64,000 nucleotides of DNA, taken from assembly GCA_017482355.1 (NCBI GenBank), contig JAFUNJ010000010.1, positions 124,001 through 188,000 of the forward strand, given 5' to 3'. Both the position numbers and the translations under genes were made by a program. Source of the DNA: Clostridia bacterium. GTDB taxonomy: Bacteria; Bacillota; Clostridia; Oscillospirales; CAG-272. Below are positions 44,248-53,248 of this stretch, piece after piece. Positions within the stretch are counted from its first letter, which is position 1. Each line of letters begins with the position of its first letter. Below the pieces are notes generated by a model that saw nothing but the letters and a program-made list of their open reading frames with translations, was not told the DNA's origin and did not search any database.

Positions 44248-45198
44248 ATGTATTATCTCGGTATTGACCTTGGCGGTACTAATATCGCTATCGGAATAGT
44301 AGATGAAGACTATAAGATCGTTAAAAAGGGAAGCACTCCTACGCTTTCCGAGCGTGATCTTGAAGAGGTCGTAAAGGATATTGCCTCTCTTTCAATGAAG
44401 CTTCTGAAGGAAGCCAATATTGATATTTCAGAGATTGCTCACGCAGGAATCGGCTCGCCCGGATCGATCGACCCCGTAAACGGTGTAGTTATTTCCTCAA
44501 ACAACATTAAGATGTATAATTACCCGATTGTGGACGTTCTTAAAAAGTATCTCCCGATCGAAAACATCTACGTTGATAACGACGCAAATGCGGCGGCTCT
44601 CGGCGAAGCAATGGGCGGCGCGGCAAAGGGCGCCGAAACTGCTATAATGGTAACGCTCGGCACAGGTGTCGGAAGCGGAATTATTATTAACGGTAAGATC
44701 TTCGGCGGCTTTAACCACGCAGGCGGCGAGATCGGTCATATGGTCATTGAGCACGACGGCTGGCAATGTACCTGCGGACGTAAGGGCTGTTGGGAAACCT
44801 ATTCCTCGGCTACTGGTCTTGCGAAAATGACGAGAGAAAAGCTTGCCGAAACCAAGGACACAATTATGTGGGAAATGGTCGGCGGCGACATAAACAAGGC
44901 GAGTGCGCGCACTCCGTTTGCGGCTATGAAGCAGGGCGATAAGGCGGGCAAGGAAGTTGTCGATAAGTACATAAGCTATCTCGCTTGCGGTATTACGAAT
45001 ATTATTAACATATTCCAGCCGAACGTACTCTGTATCGGAGGCGGTGTCGCAAACGAGGGCAAATATTTGATTGATCCCGTCATAGAAATTGCCGAAAAAG
45101 ATCAGTTTACAGCGGGCTGCGAGCTGAAGACCAAGATATGCGTTGCAGAGCTTGGAAACGACGCTGGTATCATCGGTGCCGCGGCAATAACTCACTAA
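44248..45198 (+). CDS. ROK-family sugar kinase (glucokinase-like)
   Basis: 316-residue ROK kinase that phosphorylates glucose or a related hexose in the cytosol. Visible are the phosphate loop GIDLGGTNIAIG, the catalytic Asp in YVDNDANAAALGE, the sugar-binding HAGGEIGHMVIE, and the ROK zinc motif CTCGRKGCWE. Most similar in layout to Firmicutes glucokinases, though ROK substrates are not predictable by eye. Downstream of mscL, probably one transcript. The IS200-type element has inserted right behind its terminator. Confidence 0.9.
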   Translation: MYYLGIDLGGTNIAIGIVDEDYKIVKKGSTPTLSERDLEEVVKDIASLSMKLLKEANIDISEIAHAGIGSPGSIDPVNGVVISSNNIKMYNYPIVDVLKKYLPIENIYVDNDANAAALGEAMGGAAKGAETAIMVTLGTGVGSGIIINGKIFGGFNHAGGEIGHMVIEHDGWQCTCGRKGCWETYSSATGLAKMTREKLAETKDTIMWEMVGGDINKASARTPFAAMKQGDKAGKEVVDKYISYLACGITNIINIFQPNVLCIGGGVANEGKYLIDPVIEIAEKDQFTAGCELKTKICVAELGNDAGIIGAAAITH

Positions 45199-45201
45199 AA
45201 T

Positions 45202-45234
45202 AAAAAACGCTGAAGATTTCTTCAGCGTTTTTTT
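45202..45234 (+). terminator. Intrinsic terminator of mscL-ROK kinase
   Basis: A 13-bp stem AAAACGCTGAAGA / TCTTCAGCGTTTT followed by T residues. Confidence 0.87.
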
Positions 45235-45239
45235 GTTGT

Positions 45240-45972
45240 GCAACGAAAACCACCAGCAGTGCTGGTGGTTCCAAAAAGCTTTAGCTATGAGTAGAAAAAG
45301 AATCCTCCTTCGTTTATAATAGGAGTGGGTTTGCCAACCACGACCAAAAAACGAAGGAGGAATCAAGTAATGAGACTTGACACAGATAGTTTAGCACACA
45401 CAAAATGGAATTGCAAGTACCACATAGTATTTGTGCCAAAATATCGCCGACAAGTAATATATGGAAAGATAAAAGCAGACATCGGAATAATGTTACGGAA
45501 ATTGTGTGAATACAAGCAAGTAGAAATACTGGAAGCAGAAGCATGCAAAGACCATATACATATGTTGGTATCCATACCGCCGAAGTATAGCGTATCGCAA
45601 ATAATGGGGTATCTCAAAGGAAAAAGTAGTTTAATGATATTTGAGAAGTATGCGAATATGAAATACAAATACGGAAACAGACATTTTTGGTGTAGAGGAT
45701 ATTATGTGGATACCGTGGGACGAAACAAAAAAGTTATTGCGGAATACATACGAAATCAGTTGCAGGAAGATGTATCGTATGATCAACTGTCGTTGATAGA
45801 GTATGTAGACCCGTTCACGGGTCAGCAGGTAAAAGAAGGCAAATAAAAAGCCCCTTTAGGGGCGGCCGGTGAAAGGGTTGCGGTTGGCAAATCTTTCGAT
45901 GGGCCTATAGGCCCGGCCGGTCTTATGCCCTAAGGGGGCAGTGCATGCCACCGGCACGGCCGGTGGTCATGA
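45240..45972 (+). mobile_element. IS200/IS605-family insertion sequence (tnpA only)
   Basis: Element of about 730 bp with a Y1 transposase and no tnpB. The left end carries a hairpin AACCACCAGC / GCTGGTGGTT (45248-45270). The right end carries several: 45850-45863, GGGCCTATAGGCCC at 45901-45914, 45927-45940, and CCACCGGC / GCCGGTGG (45948-45966). The last resembles the left-end hairpin and is the best candidate for the right subterminal structure. This family has no terminal inverted repeats or target duplication, so the outer limits are approximate. Confidence 0.82.
45370..45846 (+). CDS. tnpA: IS200-type transposase TnpA (Y1 HUH nuclease)
   Basis: 158-residue single-strand DNA transposase that cuts and joins element ends folded as hairpins. 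The HUH motif is His62-Ile-His64 in CKDHIHMLVSIPP, and the nucleophile Tyr126 lies in VIAEYIRNQL. The N-terminal KYHIVFVPKYRRQVIYG is the family opening. AAGGAGG lies about 9 bases before the ATG at 45370. Complete and apparently intact; composition is AT-rich relative to chromosomal neighbours. Confidence 0.95.
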   Translation: MRLDTDSLAHTKWNCKYHIVFVPKYRRQVIYGKIKADIGIMLRKLCEYKQVEILEAEACKDHIHMLVSIPPKYSVSQIMGYLKGKSSLMIFEKYANMKYKYGNRHFWCRGYYVDTVGRNKKVIAEYIRNQLQEDVSYDQLSLIEYVDPFTGQQVKEGK

Positions 45973-46093
45973 CTTTATAAGGCTTTTCAGACGTTTTTGA
46001 GTGTGTTCAAAAGCGCTCTTTTTTATGCCCTGATACGCAGGTTTTGGAAGTGTGTTACGCAGTTTGCTACGCAAGTTGTTGATTGCAGTATCA

Positions 46094-46318
46094 TCATCCA
46101 ATATAGCAACTTATTATTTCACCGTCTTCGAGGTCATCATCATAAACCATATACTCGTCGCGAAGGTGCTTGTCGATATACTTTTCCCATGCATCCTCGA
46201 CGCTATCCACATACTGAAGACCAATATTTGTCAGAGCGTTTGCCAATGCTGTATGCCATGGAAAATGCACACCTGGGTGCACTTTTTTTGGCGACGTCTT
46301 CAAGGCGCATGGTATCAA
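46094..46318 (-). CDS. Small hypothetical protein or gene remnant
   Basis: Up to 74 residues from a TTG; internal GTG codons (for example before HFPWHTALANAL) may be the true start. The C-terminal half (SVEDAWEKYIDKHLRDEYMVYDDDLEDGEIISCYIG) is protein-like and acidic. No clear ribosome binding site. It could be the 3' remnant of a gene disrupted near the IS200-type element. It lies 29 bases downstream of the next small gene, in the same direction. Confidence 0.35.
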   Translation of the reverse strand: MIPCALKTSPKKVHPGVHFPWHTALANALTNIGLQYVDSVEDAWEKYIDKHLRDEYMVYDDDLEDGEIISCYIG

Positions 46319-46347
46319 AGCATTTCAGATAATAACGACCGTTATTT

Positions 46348-46551
46348 TTACATTTCTACTATTCCGCTTGTGCGTAAATTCAAATAAAGAAGAACCTCTT
46401 CTGAATCAGAAAGAGCATAACTTGTATAGTCAGCTTCTGAGTGCCAATATGTTTTATAGAGCTTGTATTTTTTATGGAAGAGATCGGATAAACTTGTGCC
46501 CGCATTTTCTCTTTTTTCCTCCTCATAAAAACTCACCAATGCGATTTGCAT
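46348..46551 (-). CDS. Small hypothetical protein
   Basis: 67 residues (QIALVSFYEEEKRENAGTSL ... HSEADYTSYALSDSEEVLLYL), not recognised. Support comes from a good AGAGGTGG ribosome binding site 7 bases before the ATG at 46551 and a promoter further upstream on the minus strand. AT-rich and in a region otherwise without genes, so possibly mobile cargo. Confidence 0.5.
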   Translation of the reverse strand: MQIALVSFYEEEKRENAGTSLSDLFHKKYKLYKTYWHSEADYTSYALSDSEEVLLYLNLRTSGIVEM

Positions 46552-46589
46552 AATATCCACCTCTATTCACGAAATATTGTCTTTAAATC

Positions 46590-46618
46590 ATAGTATCACA
46601 CAATTATCATTTTTTCAA
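46590..46618 (-). promoter_or_regulatory. Promoter of the small hypothetical gene
   Basis: On the minus strand TTGAAA (46613-46618), 17 bases, TACTAT (46590-46595). Confidence 0.5.
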
Positions 46619-46908
46619 TATGACGATACAAAATTTGCCCCACATCAATTGCAACCTTTCCGCAAACAATCCCTCATGCCTATTCGCAACGGCATTTTTG
46701 TACGATAAAGTATTCTACTACTTATCTAGGAGAATCATTGTGAGATCAATTCCTTAAGAACAATTTCATGTCTGCCGAAACACACCAAGAGTTTCTAATT
46801 TTTTATTACCAAACATCTTCTAAACACCAACCCTACGGAAAGGTATCGTAAATGCGATGCTTATTTTTTACATAGCATTTATTTTTATGGCTTTTGTGTA
46901 TTTTCTCA
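46619..46908. other. AT-rich intergenic stretch without recognised features
   Basis: About 290 bases with many stops in all frames. I see no hairpin, tRNA or repeat in it. Confidence 0.6.
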
Positions 46909-46937
46909 TTGAATTCGCCTATTAAGTGTGATACAAT
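46909..46937 (+). promoter_or_regulatory. Promoter of the GH20-like gene
   Basis: TTGAAT (46909-46914), 17 bases, TACAAT (46932-46937). Confidence 0.6.
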
Positions 46938-46966
46938 GAACTTAGTATATGAAGACGGAGGATAAA

Positions 46967-49660
46967 ATGCGTACAGACGAATTCTATTATAAACAGCCCG
47001 ATGCGGAGTTTATAAGTTGGCTGAACAGTCCTATGCACGAATCAAAGCCCGAGAACTTTACCAAAACGGCGCCCGATGTCGGCGAAATATCGGTAACTGG
47101 GGCATACACAGCAGAGGTCTATGGAGAGTGGAAAGAGATAATTGCCACAGCCGTCGATGACCTTACAAGCTTTCTTTCATCATCAAAAATGTTGGGAAAT
47201 AAGTATCCTATAAAAATAACCTATTCCGAATGCTTCGGCGAGCAGGATTACAAGATCTCGATAAGCGAAAACGAGTGCAGCATCTGTGCCTCGCATCCCG
47301 AGGGCGCGAGACGTGCCGTCTACTATCTTGAGGAGGAGCTGATCAAGCACGACGGACCATTTCTCACGCTCGGTGACATCATCCGCACCTCGAAGATAAA
47401 AAAACGCATAACGAGGGGCTTCTTTTCCCCCACCAACCGTCCGCCCAAATATGGCGACGAGCTGCTTGACGATATAGATTATTATCCCGAAAACTATCTT
47501 AACCGACTTGCGCACAACGGCACGAACGGTATCTGGATATACACGTCTTTTTCTCAGCTTATACATTCTCCGTATCTTCCGCCAAAGGATGACGGCTGCG
47601 AGAAAAGAATGCAGAAGCTCTCAGGCATCGTAGAAAGGTGCAAGAGATACGGTATTAAGGTATATATTTTCGCCATTGAACCGATCGGATTTTTCAAGGA
47701 CGAATCGAAGGGGCACGAGGATATGCTGGGAGCAGATCCGATATATGGCTTCCATCCCATGTGTCCGAGAGCCGAAAAAACGCGTGCGCACGTCATCTAC
47801 TGCCTCGAAAACATCTTCAGATCCATCCCCGATCTCGGCGGATTTATCACCATACCTGCCGGAGAAAGACCTACTACTTGCGCGTCGGTAGGCACCTACA
47901 AGACCTGCCCGAGATGCTCAAAATACACTAGAGGCGAAAACCTTGCCTATAGCGTTGACCTCATCAAGGAGGGACTTCGCCACGCGGGAACAGGCGCTGA
48001 ATTTATTAGTTGGACCTACGGACACAGATACTGGGATGACAACGATATCGCCGAATATATACGCAATACGCCAACGGACATCGTCATCATGCAGAATTTT
48101 GAGGATAGGGGCATCGACACACAGCTTGGCAAGCCGAGAATTGCGTTCGACTATTGGCTGTCTTACCCCGGACCGTCTGATATGTTTACCCTTTCTGCCG
48201 ACGAGGCAAAAAAGCATGGTAACCCTGCCTATGCGAAAATGCAGGTATGCTCCTCTCACGAGATAGCGACCGTGCCGTATATTCCAGTACCCGGCATACT
48301 TTTTGACAAATATAAAAAAGCAAGAGAGCTTGGCGTCACGGGAATCATGGAGTGCTGGTATTTCGGAAATTACCCCTCGCTTATGAACCGCGCGTCGACG
48401 GAGCTTTCATATATTGACGATCTTTCAGATAAAACGTCTTTCCTTACCGAGCTTGCTTCGCGCCTTTACGGTAAGTCGAGGGCAAAGCAGATCGCCGACG
48501 CCTGGATCGCATTTGAGGAGGGCTACCGCAACTATCCCACAAATATAATGTTCAGCTACTACGGACCCATGCACGACGGCGTGGTCTGGGATCTTGCTCC
48601 CATTCCCGTCAACATGTCCTTGCCGCGCTCGTGGCAGCTCACCGATCCGCCCGACGGAGACAGAATAGGCGAATGCCTGTTTAACGGTCATACTATCGAC
48701 GAGGCAATAACCCTTTCTGAAAGAATGTGCTATGCATGGGACAGAGGTCTTGATCTGCTTCCGTTTTCGGAGGGCGACGAGCATATCTCGTGCGCCGAAG
48801 CGATAGGTATCTTATTCAGATCCGGAAAGAATATCCTCGAGTTCTACAAATTGCGTAATATACTCGGCACAGGTGCTGACGACCCCTACGCTACCGTAGA
48901 TAAAATGGAGAACATCGTTAAGGAAGAAATAGCGCATTCTCAAAGAATGATCGAGCTGTGCTCTTCTGACCCTCGGCTCGGCTATCACTCGGAATCCGAG
49001 GGCTTCAAGTTCTTCCCCGATAAGCTCAGAAGCCGAATAAATAAGCTCGAAAAGCTCTTTGATAGTGACTTTGCACTGATCAAAAAACGTCTTAACGACG
49101 GCAAATCACCTATCGGCTATTACTATGCAGAGGGCATGGATCATTATCCGCTTGGCAAATGCAAGAATAGCTTCCGTTGGGAGGAGATTGACGAAAACAG
49201 AAGATTCGGCGCTTACGTTGACGGGGATGAGATCAAGATTCCCATAAGATGTCTATCCAGAGACGTATTTACCGTTTGCTTTGAATTTTCCCTGTTCCAT
49301 CCCGAGAGCGCGATCGTGTATAATCCCAATGCAGGCGCTTCCCGCCACTCCGAGATAACGTCTTACGTCACGGAGAAGGGGCTTTCGCTTTCGGTAGAAG
49401 CCACTTCGCATCAATCCGTTTGGGGAGATAAGATCAAGGAGGAGCTTTCAAGGTACCGCGTCGAAAGCCGATTCGAAGACGGCGTAGCCGAGCACGTTTT
49501 GTCGGTAAAGATACCGAACGAGAAATGGAATAGGAAAACTGCCATCCATTTGAATATGAGAATAGGCGGCAAACTGTGGAAGACCGACAGCGATCCCGTA
49601 AATACACTCGGAAAATGGGATATAACTCCCGGCGACTTTGGCATACTGCTGCCGGTGTAA
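46967..49660 (+). CDS. Putative glycoside hydrolase with GH20/GH67-like N-terminal domain and barrel
   Basis: 897-residue protein without signal peptide, hence probably cytosolic. The first ~150 residues look like the zincin-like domain that precedes GH20/GH67/GH84 barrels (YKISISENECSICASHPEGARRAVYYLEEEL). A barrel-like region follows, with YYPENYLNRLAHNGTNGIWIYTSF, GIKVYIFAIEPIG, and a Cys pair in GTYKTCPRCSKYTRG; the later EFISWTYGHRYW and ITGIMECWYFGNYPS-like stretches may be active-site loops. A C-terminal beta domain ends the protein. Catalytic residues cannot be fixed by eye. GGAGGA precedes the ATG at 46967. It probably acts on imported oligosaccharides; substrate unknown. Confidence 0.72.
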   Translation: MRTDEFYYKQPDAEFISWLNSPMHESKPENFTKTAPDVGEISVTGAYTAEVYGEWKEIIATAVDDLTSFLSSSKMLGNKYPIKITYSECFGEQDYKISISENECSICASHPEGARRAVYYLEEELIKHDGPFLTLGDIIRTSKIKKRITRGFFSPTNRPPKYGDELLDDIDYYPENYLNRLAHNGTNGIWIYTSFSQLIHSPYLPPKDDGCEKRMQKLSGIVERCKRYGIKVYIFAIEPIGFFKDESKGHEDMLGADPIYGFHPMCPRAEKTRAHVIYCLENIFRSIPDLGGFITIPAGERPTTCASVGTYKTCPRCSKYTRGENLAYSVDLIKEGLRHAGTGAEFISWTYGHRYWDDNDIAEYIRNTPTDIVIMQNFEDRGIDTQLGKPRIAFDYWLSYPGPSDMFTLSADEAKKHGNPAYAKMQVCSSHEIATVPYIPVPGILFDKYKKARELGVTGIMECWYFGNYPSLMNRASTELSYIDDLSDKTSFLTELASRLYGKSRAKQIADAWIAFEEGYRNYPTNIMFSYYGPMHDGVVWDLAPIPVNMSLPRSWQLTDPPDGDRIGECLFNGHTIDEAITLSERMCYAWDRGLDLLPFSEGDEHISCAEAIGILFRSGKNILEFYKLRNILGTGADDPYATVDKMENIVKEEIAHSQRMIELCSSDPRLGYHSESEGFKFFPDKLRSRINKLEKLFDSDFALIKKRLNDGKSPIGYYYAEGMDHYPLGKCKNSFRWEEIDENRRFGAYVDGDEIKIPIRCLSRDVFTVCFEFSLFHPESAIVYNPNAGASRHSEITSYVTEKGLSLSVEATSHQSVWGDKIKEELSRYRVESRFEDGVAEHVLSVKIPNEKWNRKTAIHLNMRIGGKLWKTDSDPVNTLGKWDITPGDFGILLPV

Positions 49661-49664
49661 TATT

Positions 49665-49697
49665 AAAAAGCATTGAACCCCGTGTTCAATGCTTTTT
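49665..49697. terminator. Bidirectional intrinsic terminator
   Basis: A 14-bp stem AAAAAGCATTGAAC / GTTCAATGCTTTTT between convergent genes. Confidence 0.88.
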
Positions 49698-49701
49698 CTT
49701 T

Positions 49702-50511
49702 TTATCCGTTTTTTCGGGATTTGCCGACACCGTTTCGCGCCTCTTTCGGGGATATGCCGTATCTTATTTTGAATTTATAAGAAAAGTAGTTACTGTCGTT
49801 AAAACCGCAGCTGTAAGCTATCTCTCCTACCCTCTTATCAAGCTCGTTAACAAGCATATTCTCCGCGGTCTTCAATCTATAAAGCGTAAGGTATTCGTTA
49901 AACCCGAAGCCGGTATCCTTTTTAAATATTCTCGACAGGTGCTCGGCGCTGACGTTCATAAGTCGCGAAACGTCGGAGAGCTTAACGTCGTTCATATAGT
50001 TTTCCTGAATATACCTAACCGTCTTTCCGACGATAGAGTCGCCGCCGTTTTCATTTATCTTATCATTCTCGTTCCGTATCAGGGCGAGAAGCAGCTGCTC
50101 GGTATGCGTTTTCAGGGCGTGGATAGACAATGCGTCGTTTTTTAAGTATTCCGCTTCTATCATTGCAAAAACGCTGTCAATATAGCTTAAGAGCTTTTTG
50201 TTGCTGTAAATACATCCAAGCTCAAGCGTGGCGCTAAGTATATCCGCAGATATAAAATCCTCGGTAAAATTGATCAGGTGTCTTGAATGCGGCTTCGACC
50301 CGTAATTTGTACGGTGGATAGTTCCTGCGGGAATGAGAATAATGTCACCGGACGCTACGTCGTAGGAGCGATCCTCAATAAAATAATTGCAATTTCCATC
50401 CTTCATATAATAAAGCTCAAATTCGCTGTGATAATGCTCTGTCGCAATACTGCCTTTGACGTTTTCTCTTTTATCGAAGTAATAGTCGCGTTTGTCGCTG
50501 TTAAGCGGCAC
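49702..50511 (-). CDS. AraC-family transcriptional regulator with N-terminal cupin
   Basis: About 269 residues. The N-terminal cupin-type sensor (EHYHSEFELYYMKDGNCNYFIED ... GDIILIPAGTIHRT) binds a small effector, usually a sugar. The C-terminal double helix-turn-helix is complete (VKLSDVSRLMNVSAEHLSRIFK and VGEIAYSCGFNDSNYFSYKFK, ending YGISPKEAR). I prefer the GTG at 50511, which has AAGGA 9 bases ahead; a TTG at 50532 is the alternative. Located between two glycosidase genes and divergent from GH4, it is the likely activator of this sugar island. Confidence 0.9.
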   Translation of the reverse strand: MPLNSDKRDYYFDKRENVKGSIATEHYHSEFELYYMKDGNCNYFIEDRSYDVASGDIILIPAGTIHRTNYGSKPHSRHLINFTEDFISADILSATLELGCIYSNKKLLSYIDSVFAMIEAEYLKNDALSIHALKTHTEQLLLALIRNENDKINENGGDSIVGKTVRYIQENYMNDVKLSDVSRLMNVSAEHLSRIFKKDTGFGFNEYLTLYRLKTAENMLVNELDKRVGEIAYSCGFNDSNYFSYKFKIRYGISPKEARNGVGKSRKNG

Positions 50512-50568
50512 TCTGATCTTTCCTTCAGCCAATGTCCTTAAGCATCCTTTCGCGGTAGTTTTTACGTT

Positions 50569-50597
50569 ATTATACTACATCTGATCAAAAAAATCAA
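50569..50597 (-). promoter_or_regulatory. Promoter of the AraC-family regulator
   Basis: On the minus strand TTGATT (50592-50597), 17 bases, TATAAT (50569-50574). Confidence 0.65.
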
Positions 50598-50701
50598 GAA
50601 AAATGGCATTTTATTCCGAATTCCTGCTAATTTTATTAAGGTAATTGATTTATTTTTGGTGTACAATTTAATCACAACATTAAACACTCGTTGGAGGAAT
50701 T

Positions 50702-52081
50702 ATGCAATACACGAATAATAAAGTCAGTGATGTCAAGATCGCCTACGTAGGCGGCGGATCAAGAGGATGGGCATGGAAGCTGATGAGCGACCTTGCGGCA
50801 ATCGACGACGTTTCGGGACACGTTGATCTCTACGACATAGATTACGAGGCGGCACAGCATAACGAGATAATAGGTAACAAATACGGCAGTGCTCCGACTG
50901 CTAAGTCGAAATGGACCTATACTGCGAAAAAGACCCTCGAGGAAGCAGTGGAAGGCGCGAATTTCGTAATAATCTCTATCCTTCCAGGCACGTTCAAGGA
51001 AATGGAGAGCGACGTACACGCTCCCGAAAAATACGGAATCTATCAGTCGGTCGGTGACACCGCAGGCCCCGGCGGTATTGTCAGAGCTCTGCGTACGATC
51101 CCCATGATGGAGGTCATCGCGAAGGCCGTCGAGAAGTGCGCGCCGAACGCATGGGTAATCAACTACACGAATCCTATGGCTCTGTGTGTAAAGGCACTTT
51201 ACGACACATTCCCCAAGATCAAGGCATTCGGCTGCTGTCACGAGGTATTCGGCACTCAGAATTTCATCGCGCGTATTCTTCGTGAAAACTGCGGAATCGC
51301 AGTATCCGACAGAAGCGATATCAAAACCAACGTCGTCGGAGTCAACCACTTCACTTGGGTCACAAGCGCAACCTACCGCGACGTTGACATTTTCCCGATA
51401 TACAAAGAGTTCGCAGAGAAAAATAAGGACTGCGGTGTACCGCTTCGACACCCCGAATCCTACTTTGAATACAAAGAGAAGGTCAAAATGGATCTCTTCC
51501 TGCGCTATGGCGCTATCGCAGCGGCAGGAGACAGACATCTTGCAGAGTTCTGCCCCGGCTCCTGGTATCTCGATAACCCCGAGCAGGTCGAGGAATGGGG
51601 CTTCAAGCTCACTCCCGTCAGCTGGAGATACGTTGACCTTGAGGATCGACTTGAAAAGAGCCGTCGCTTAAGAAACGGCGAGGAAGAGGTCAGAGTCGAA
51701 AAATCCGGTGAAGAAGGAGCGGATCTGATACGTGCGCTCCTTGGTCTTTGCAACATCGTTACAAACGTCAACCTGCCTAACAGAGGACAGATACCGAATC
51801 TTCCCTTGGGTGCAGTAGTTGAGACGAACGCATCCTTCCGCGACAATTCGGTAGTACCCGTAGTGGCAGGCAACGTTCCCGAAGGAGTTTACCACCTTGT
51901 AGCCGGCTCCGTTGACGAGCAGCTCACCGTAGCCCGCGCTGCCAAGGAGCGTAACCTCGAGCTCGCGTTCAAGGCATTCTGTAAAGATCCCCTCGTAAGA
52001 CTTGATATCAAGACCGCAAGAAAGCTCTTCGACGAAATGATCGAAAATACGAAGGAATATCTTAAGGAATACTTCAAATAA
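50702..52081 (+). CDS. GH4-family glycosidase (alpha-glucosidase/alpha-galactosidase/glucuronidase type)
   Basis: 459-residue GH4 enzyme, which uses NAD+ and a divalent metal in an oxidation-elimination mechanism. Visible are the Rossmann motif IAYVGGGSRGWAWKLMSDLA, WVINYTNPMALC, the metal-site CCHEVFG and GVNHFTWVT. Absence of a phosphate-binding signature cannot be judged by eye, so both alpha-galactosidase/glucuronidase and 6-phospho forms remain possible. GGAGG 5 bases before the ATG. It is divergent from the AraC regulator, which probably controls it. Confidence 0.93.
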   Translation: MQYTNNKVSDVKIAYVGGGSRGWAWKLMSDLAAIDDVSGHVDLYDIDYEAAQHNEIIGNKYGSAPTAKSKWTYTAKKTLEEAVEGANFVIISILPGTFKEMESDVHAPEKYGIYQSVGDTAGPGGIVRALRTIPMMEVIAKAVEKCAPNAWVINYTNPMALCVKALYDTFPKIKAFGCCHEVFGTQNFIARILRENCGIAVSDRSDIKTNVVGVNHFTWVTSATYRDVDIFPIYKEFAEKNKDCGVPLRHPESYFEYKEKVKMDLFLRYGAIAAAGDRHLAEFCPGSWYLDNPEQVEEWGFKLTPVSWRYVDLEDRLEKSRRLRNGEEEVRVEKSGEEGADLIRALLGLCNIVTNVNLPNRGQIPNLPLGAVVETNASFRDNSVVPVVAGNVPEGVYHLVAGSVDEQLTVARAAKERNLELAFKAFCKDPLVRLDIKTARKLFDEMIENTKEYLKEYFK

Positions 52082-52100
52082 TTAGATACAGTTATACTAA

Positions 52101-52136
52101 AGACACCTTGAAGGCACTGTGCCTTCAAGGTGTCTT
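52101..52136 (+). terminator. Intrinsic terminator of the GH4 gene
   Basis: A perfect 16-bp stem AGACACCTTGAAGGCA / TGCCTTCAAGGTGTCT with a 3-base loop and TTTT. Confidence 0.9.
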
Positions 52137-52163
52137 TTCTGTTGCCGAAGCGACATTCGTTTC

Positions 52164-52192
52164 TTGACTATTTACACCTCTTATGCTATAAT
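52164..52192 (+). promoter_or_regulatory. Promoter of the GH29 gene
   Basis: TTGACT (52164-52169), 17 bases, TATAAT (52187-52192). Confidence 0.75.
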
Positions 52193-52222
52193 ACCTATAC
52201 TGAAATACAGTGAGGTATAAAC

Positions 52223-53194
52223 ATGACTAACAGAGAATGGTTCAAGCAGGCAAAATTCGGTATGTTCATTCACTGGGGCTTATACAGCATTCCCGCAGGC
52301 GAATGGAAAGGCAAAAGAGCTGACGGTCCTGCCGAGTGGCTGATGACATACAACAGAATTCCGATAAAGGAATACGAGCAGCTGGCAAGCGTATTCAACC
52401 CCATTTATTTCGATGCAGAGGAATGGGTAAAGCTTGCTAAGGAAGCCGGAATGCAGTACATAGTCTTCACGAGCAAGCATCAGGAGGGCTTCTGCATGTT
52501 CAAATCCGAATATGACAGCTACAATATAGTTGATGCTACCCCGTTCGGTCGCGACGTAGTCGACGAGCTTGCTCAGGCGTGCAGAAAGCACGGTATCAAG
52601 CTCGGTCTTTACTATTCGCAGGAGCTTGATTTCCACGAGGAGCACGGCGGCGGAGTTAATTACGTTGACCCGTGGCTTCACTGCGACTGGGCAAACAACT
52701 GGGATTTCCCCGACAAGGAAAAGAAGGATCTCAACATATTCATCGAAAAGAAGGTCAAGCCGCAGCTCAAGGAGCTTCTCACCAAATACGGTGACCTGCT
52801 CTGCATCTGGTGCGACGACCCCTGCGAGATAACGCCCGAGCAGAGCCAAGACCTCTACGATCTGATCAAGAGCTATCAGCCCGACTGCCTCGTTCCCTCA
52901 AGAATAGGCAACGGCGTCGGCGATTTCCATTCGTTTGCAGATAACAAGCTTCCCGACAAGGATTGGGACGGACTTGGCGAGTCCTGCGTTACCATGAATC
53001 ACACCTGGGGCTACAAGAGCTTTGATAACGATTGGAAGAGCGTTGACGAGATCCTTGAGATCAAGGAAAGAGTCAACAGCCACGGCGTAAATCTTCTTCT
53101 GAACGTCGGTCCCGACTACCTCGGAAGGATCCCCGCACCCTCCGTTGAAATTTTAAAAGAGATCGGAAGAAGAACGCGTGGGGAAGATAAATAA
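52223..53194 (+). CDS. Alpha-L-fucosidase-like, GH29, single-domain
   Basis: 323-residue GH29 enzyme without a signal peptide. KFGMFIHWGLYSIPAGEW, FTSKHQEGFCMFKSEYDSYNIV and KLGLYYSQELDF are the family signature. The nucleophile Asp is expected in LLCIWCDDPCEI, where most family members have LWFDG-like sequence. NHTWGYK and LLLNVGPDYLGRIP close the barrel. The usual C-terminal beta-sandwich is missing. Predicted to release fucose from host or plant glycans inside the cell; linkage preference unknown. Confidence 0.9.
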   Translation: MTNREWFKQAKFGMFIHWGLYSIPAGEWKGKRADGPAEWLMTYNRIPIKEYEQLASVFNPIYFDAEEWVKLAKEAGMQYIVFTSKHQEGFCMFKSEYDSYNIVDATPFGRDVVDELAQACRKHGIKLGLYYSQELDFHEEHGGGVNYVDPWLHCDWANNWDFPDKEKKDLNIFIEKKVKPQLKELLTKYGDLLCIWCDDPCEITPEQSQDLYDLIKSYQPDCLVPSRIGNGVGDFHSFADNKLPDKDWDGLGESCVTMNHTWGYKSFDNDWKSVDEILEIKERVNSHGVNLLLNVGPDYLGRIPAPSVEILKEIGRRTRGEDK

Positions 53195-53206
53195 CGCTTA
53201 AACGCC

Positions 53207-53244
53207 AAAAACACCTTGAAAACGTTACGTTTTCAAGGTGTTTT
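53207..53244. terminator. Bidirectional intrinsic terminator
   Basis: A 17-bp stem AAAACACCTTGAAAACG / CGTTTTCAAGGTGTTTT between convergent genes. Confidence 0.9.
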
Positions 53245-53248
53245 TCAG

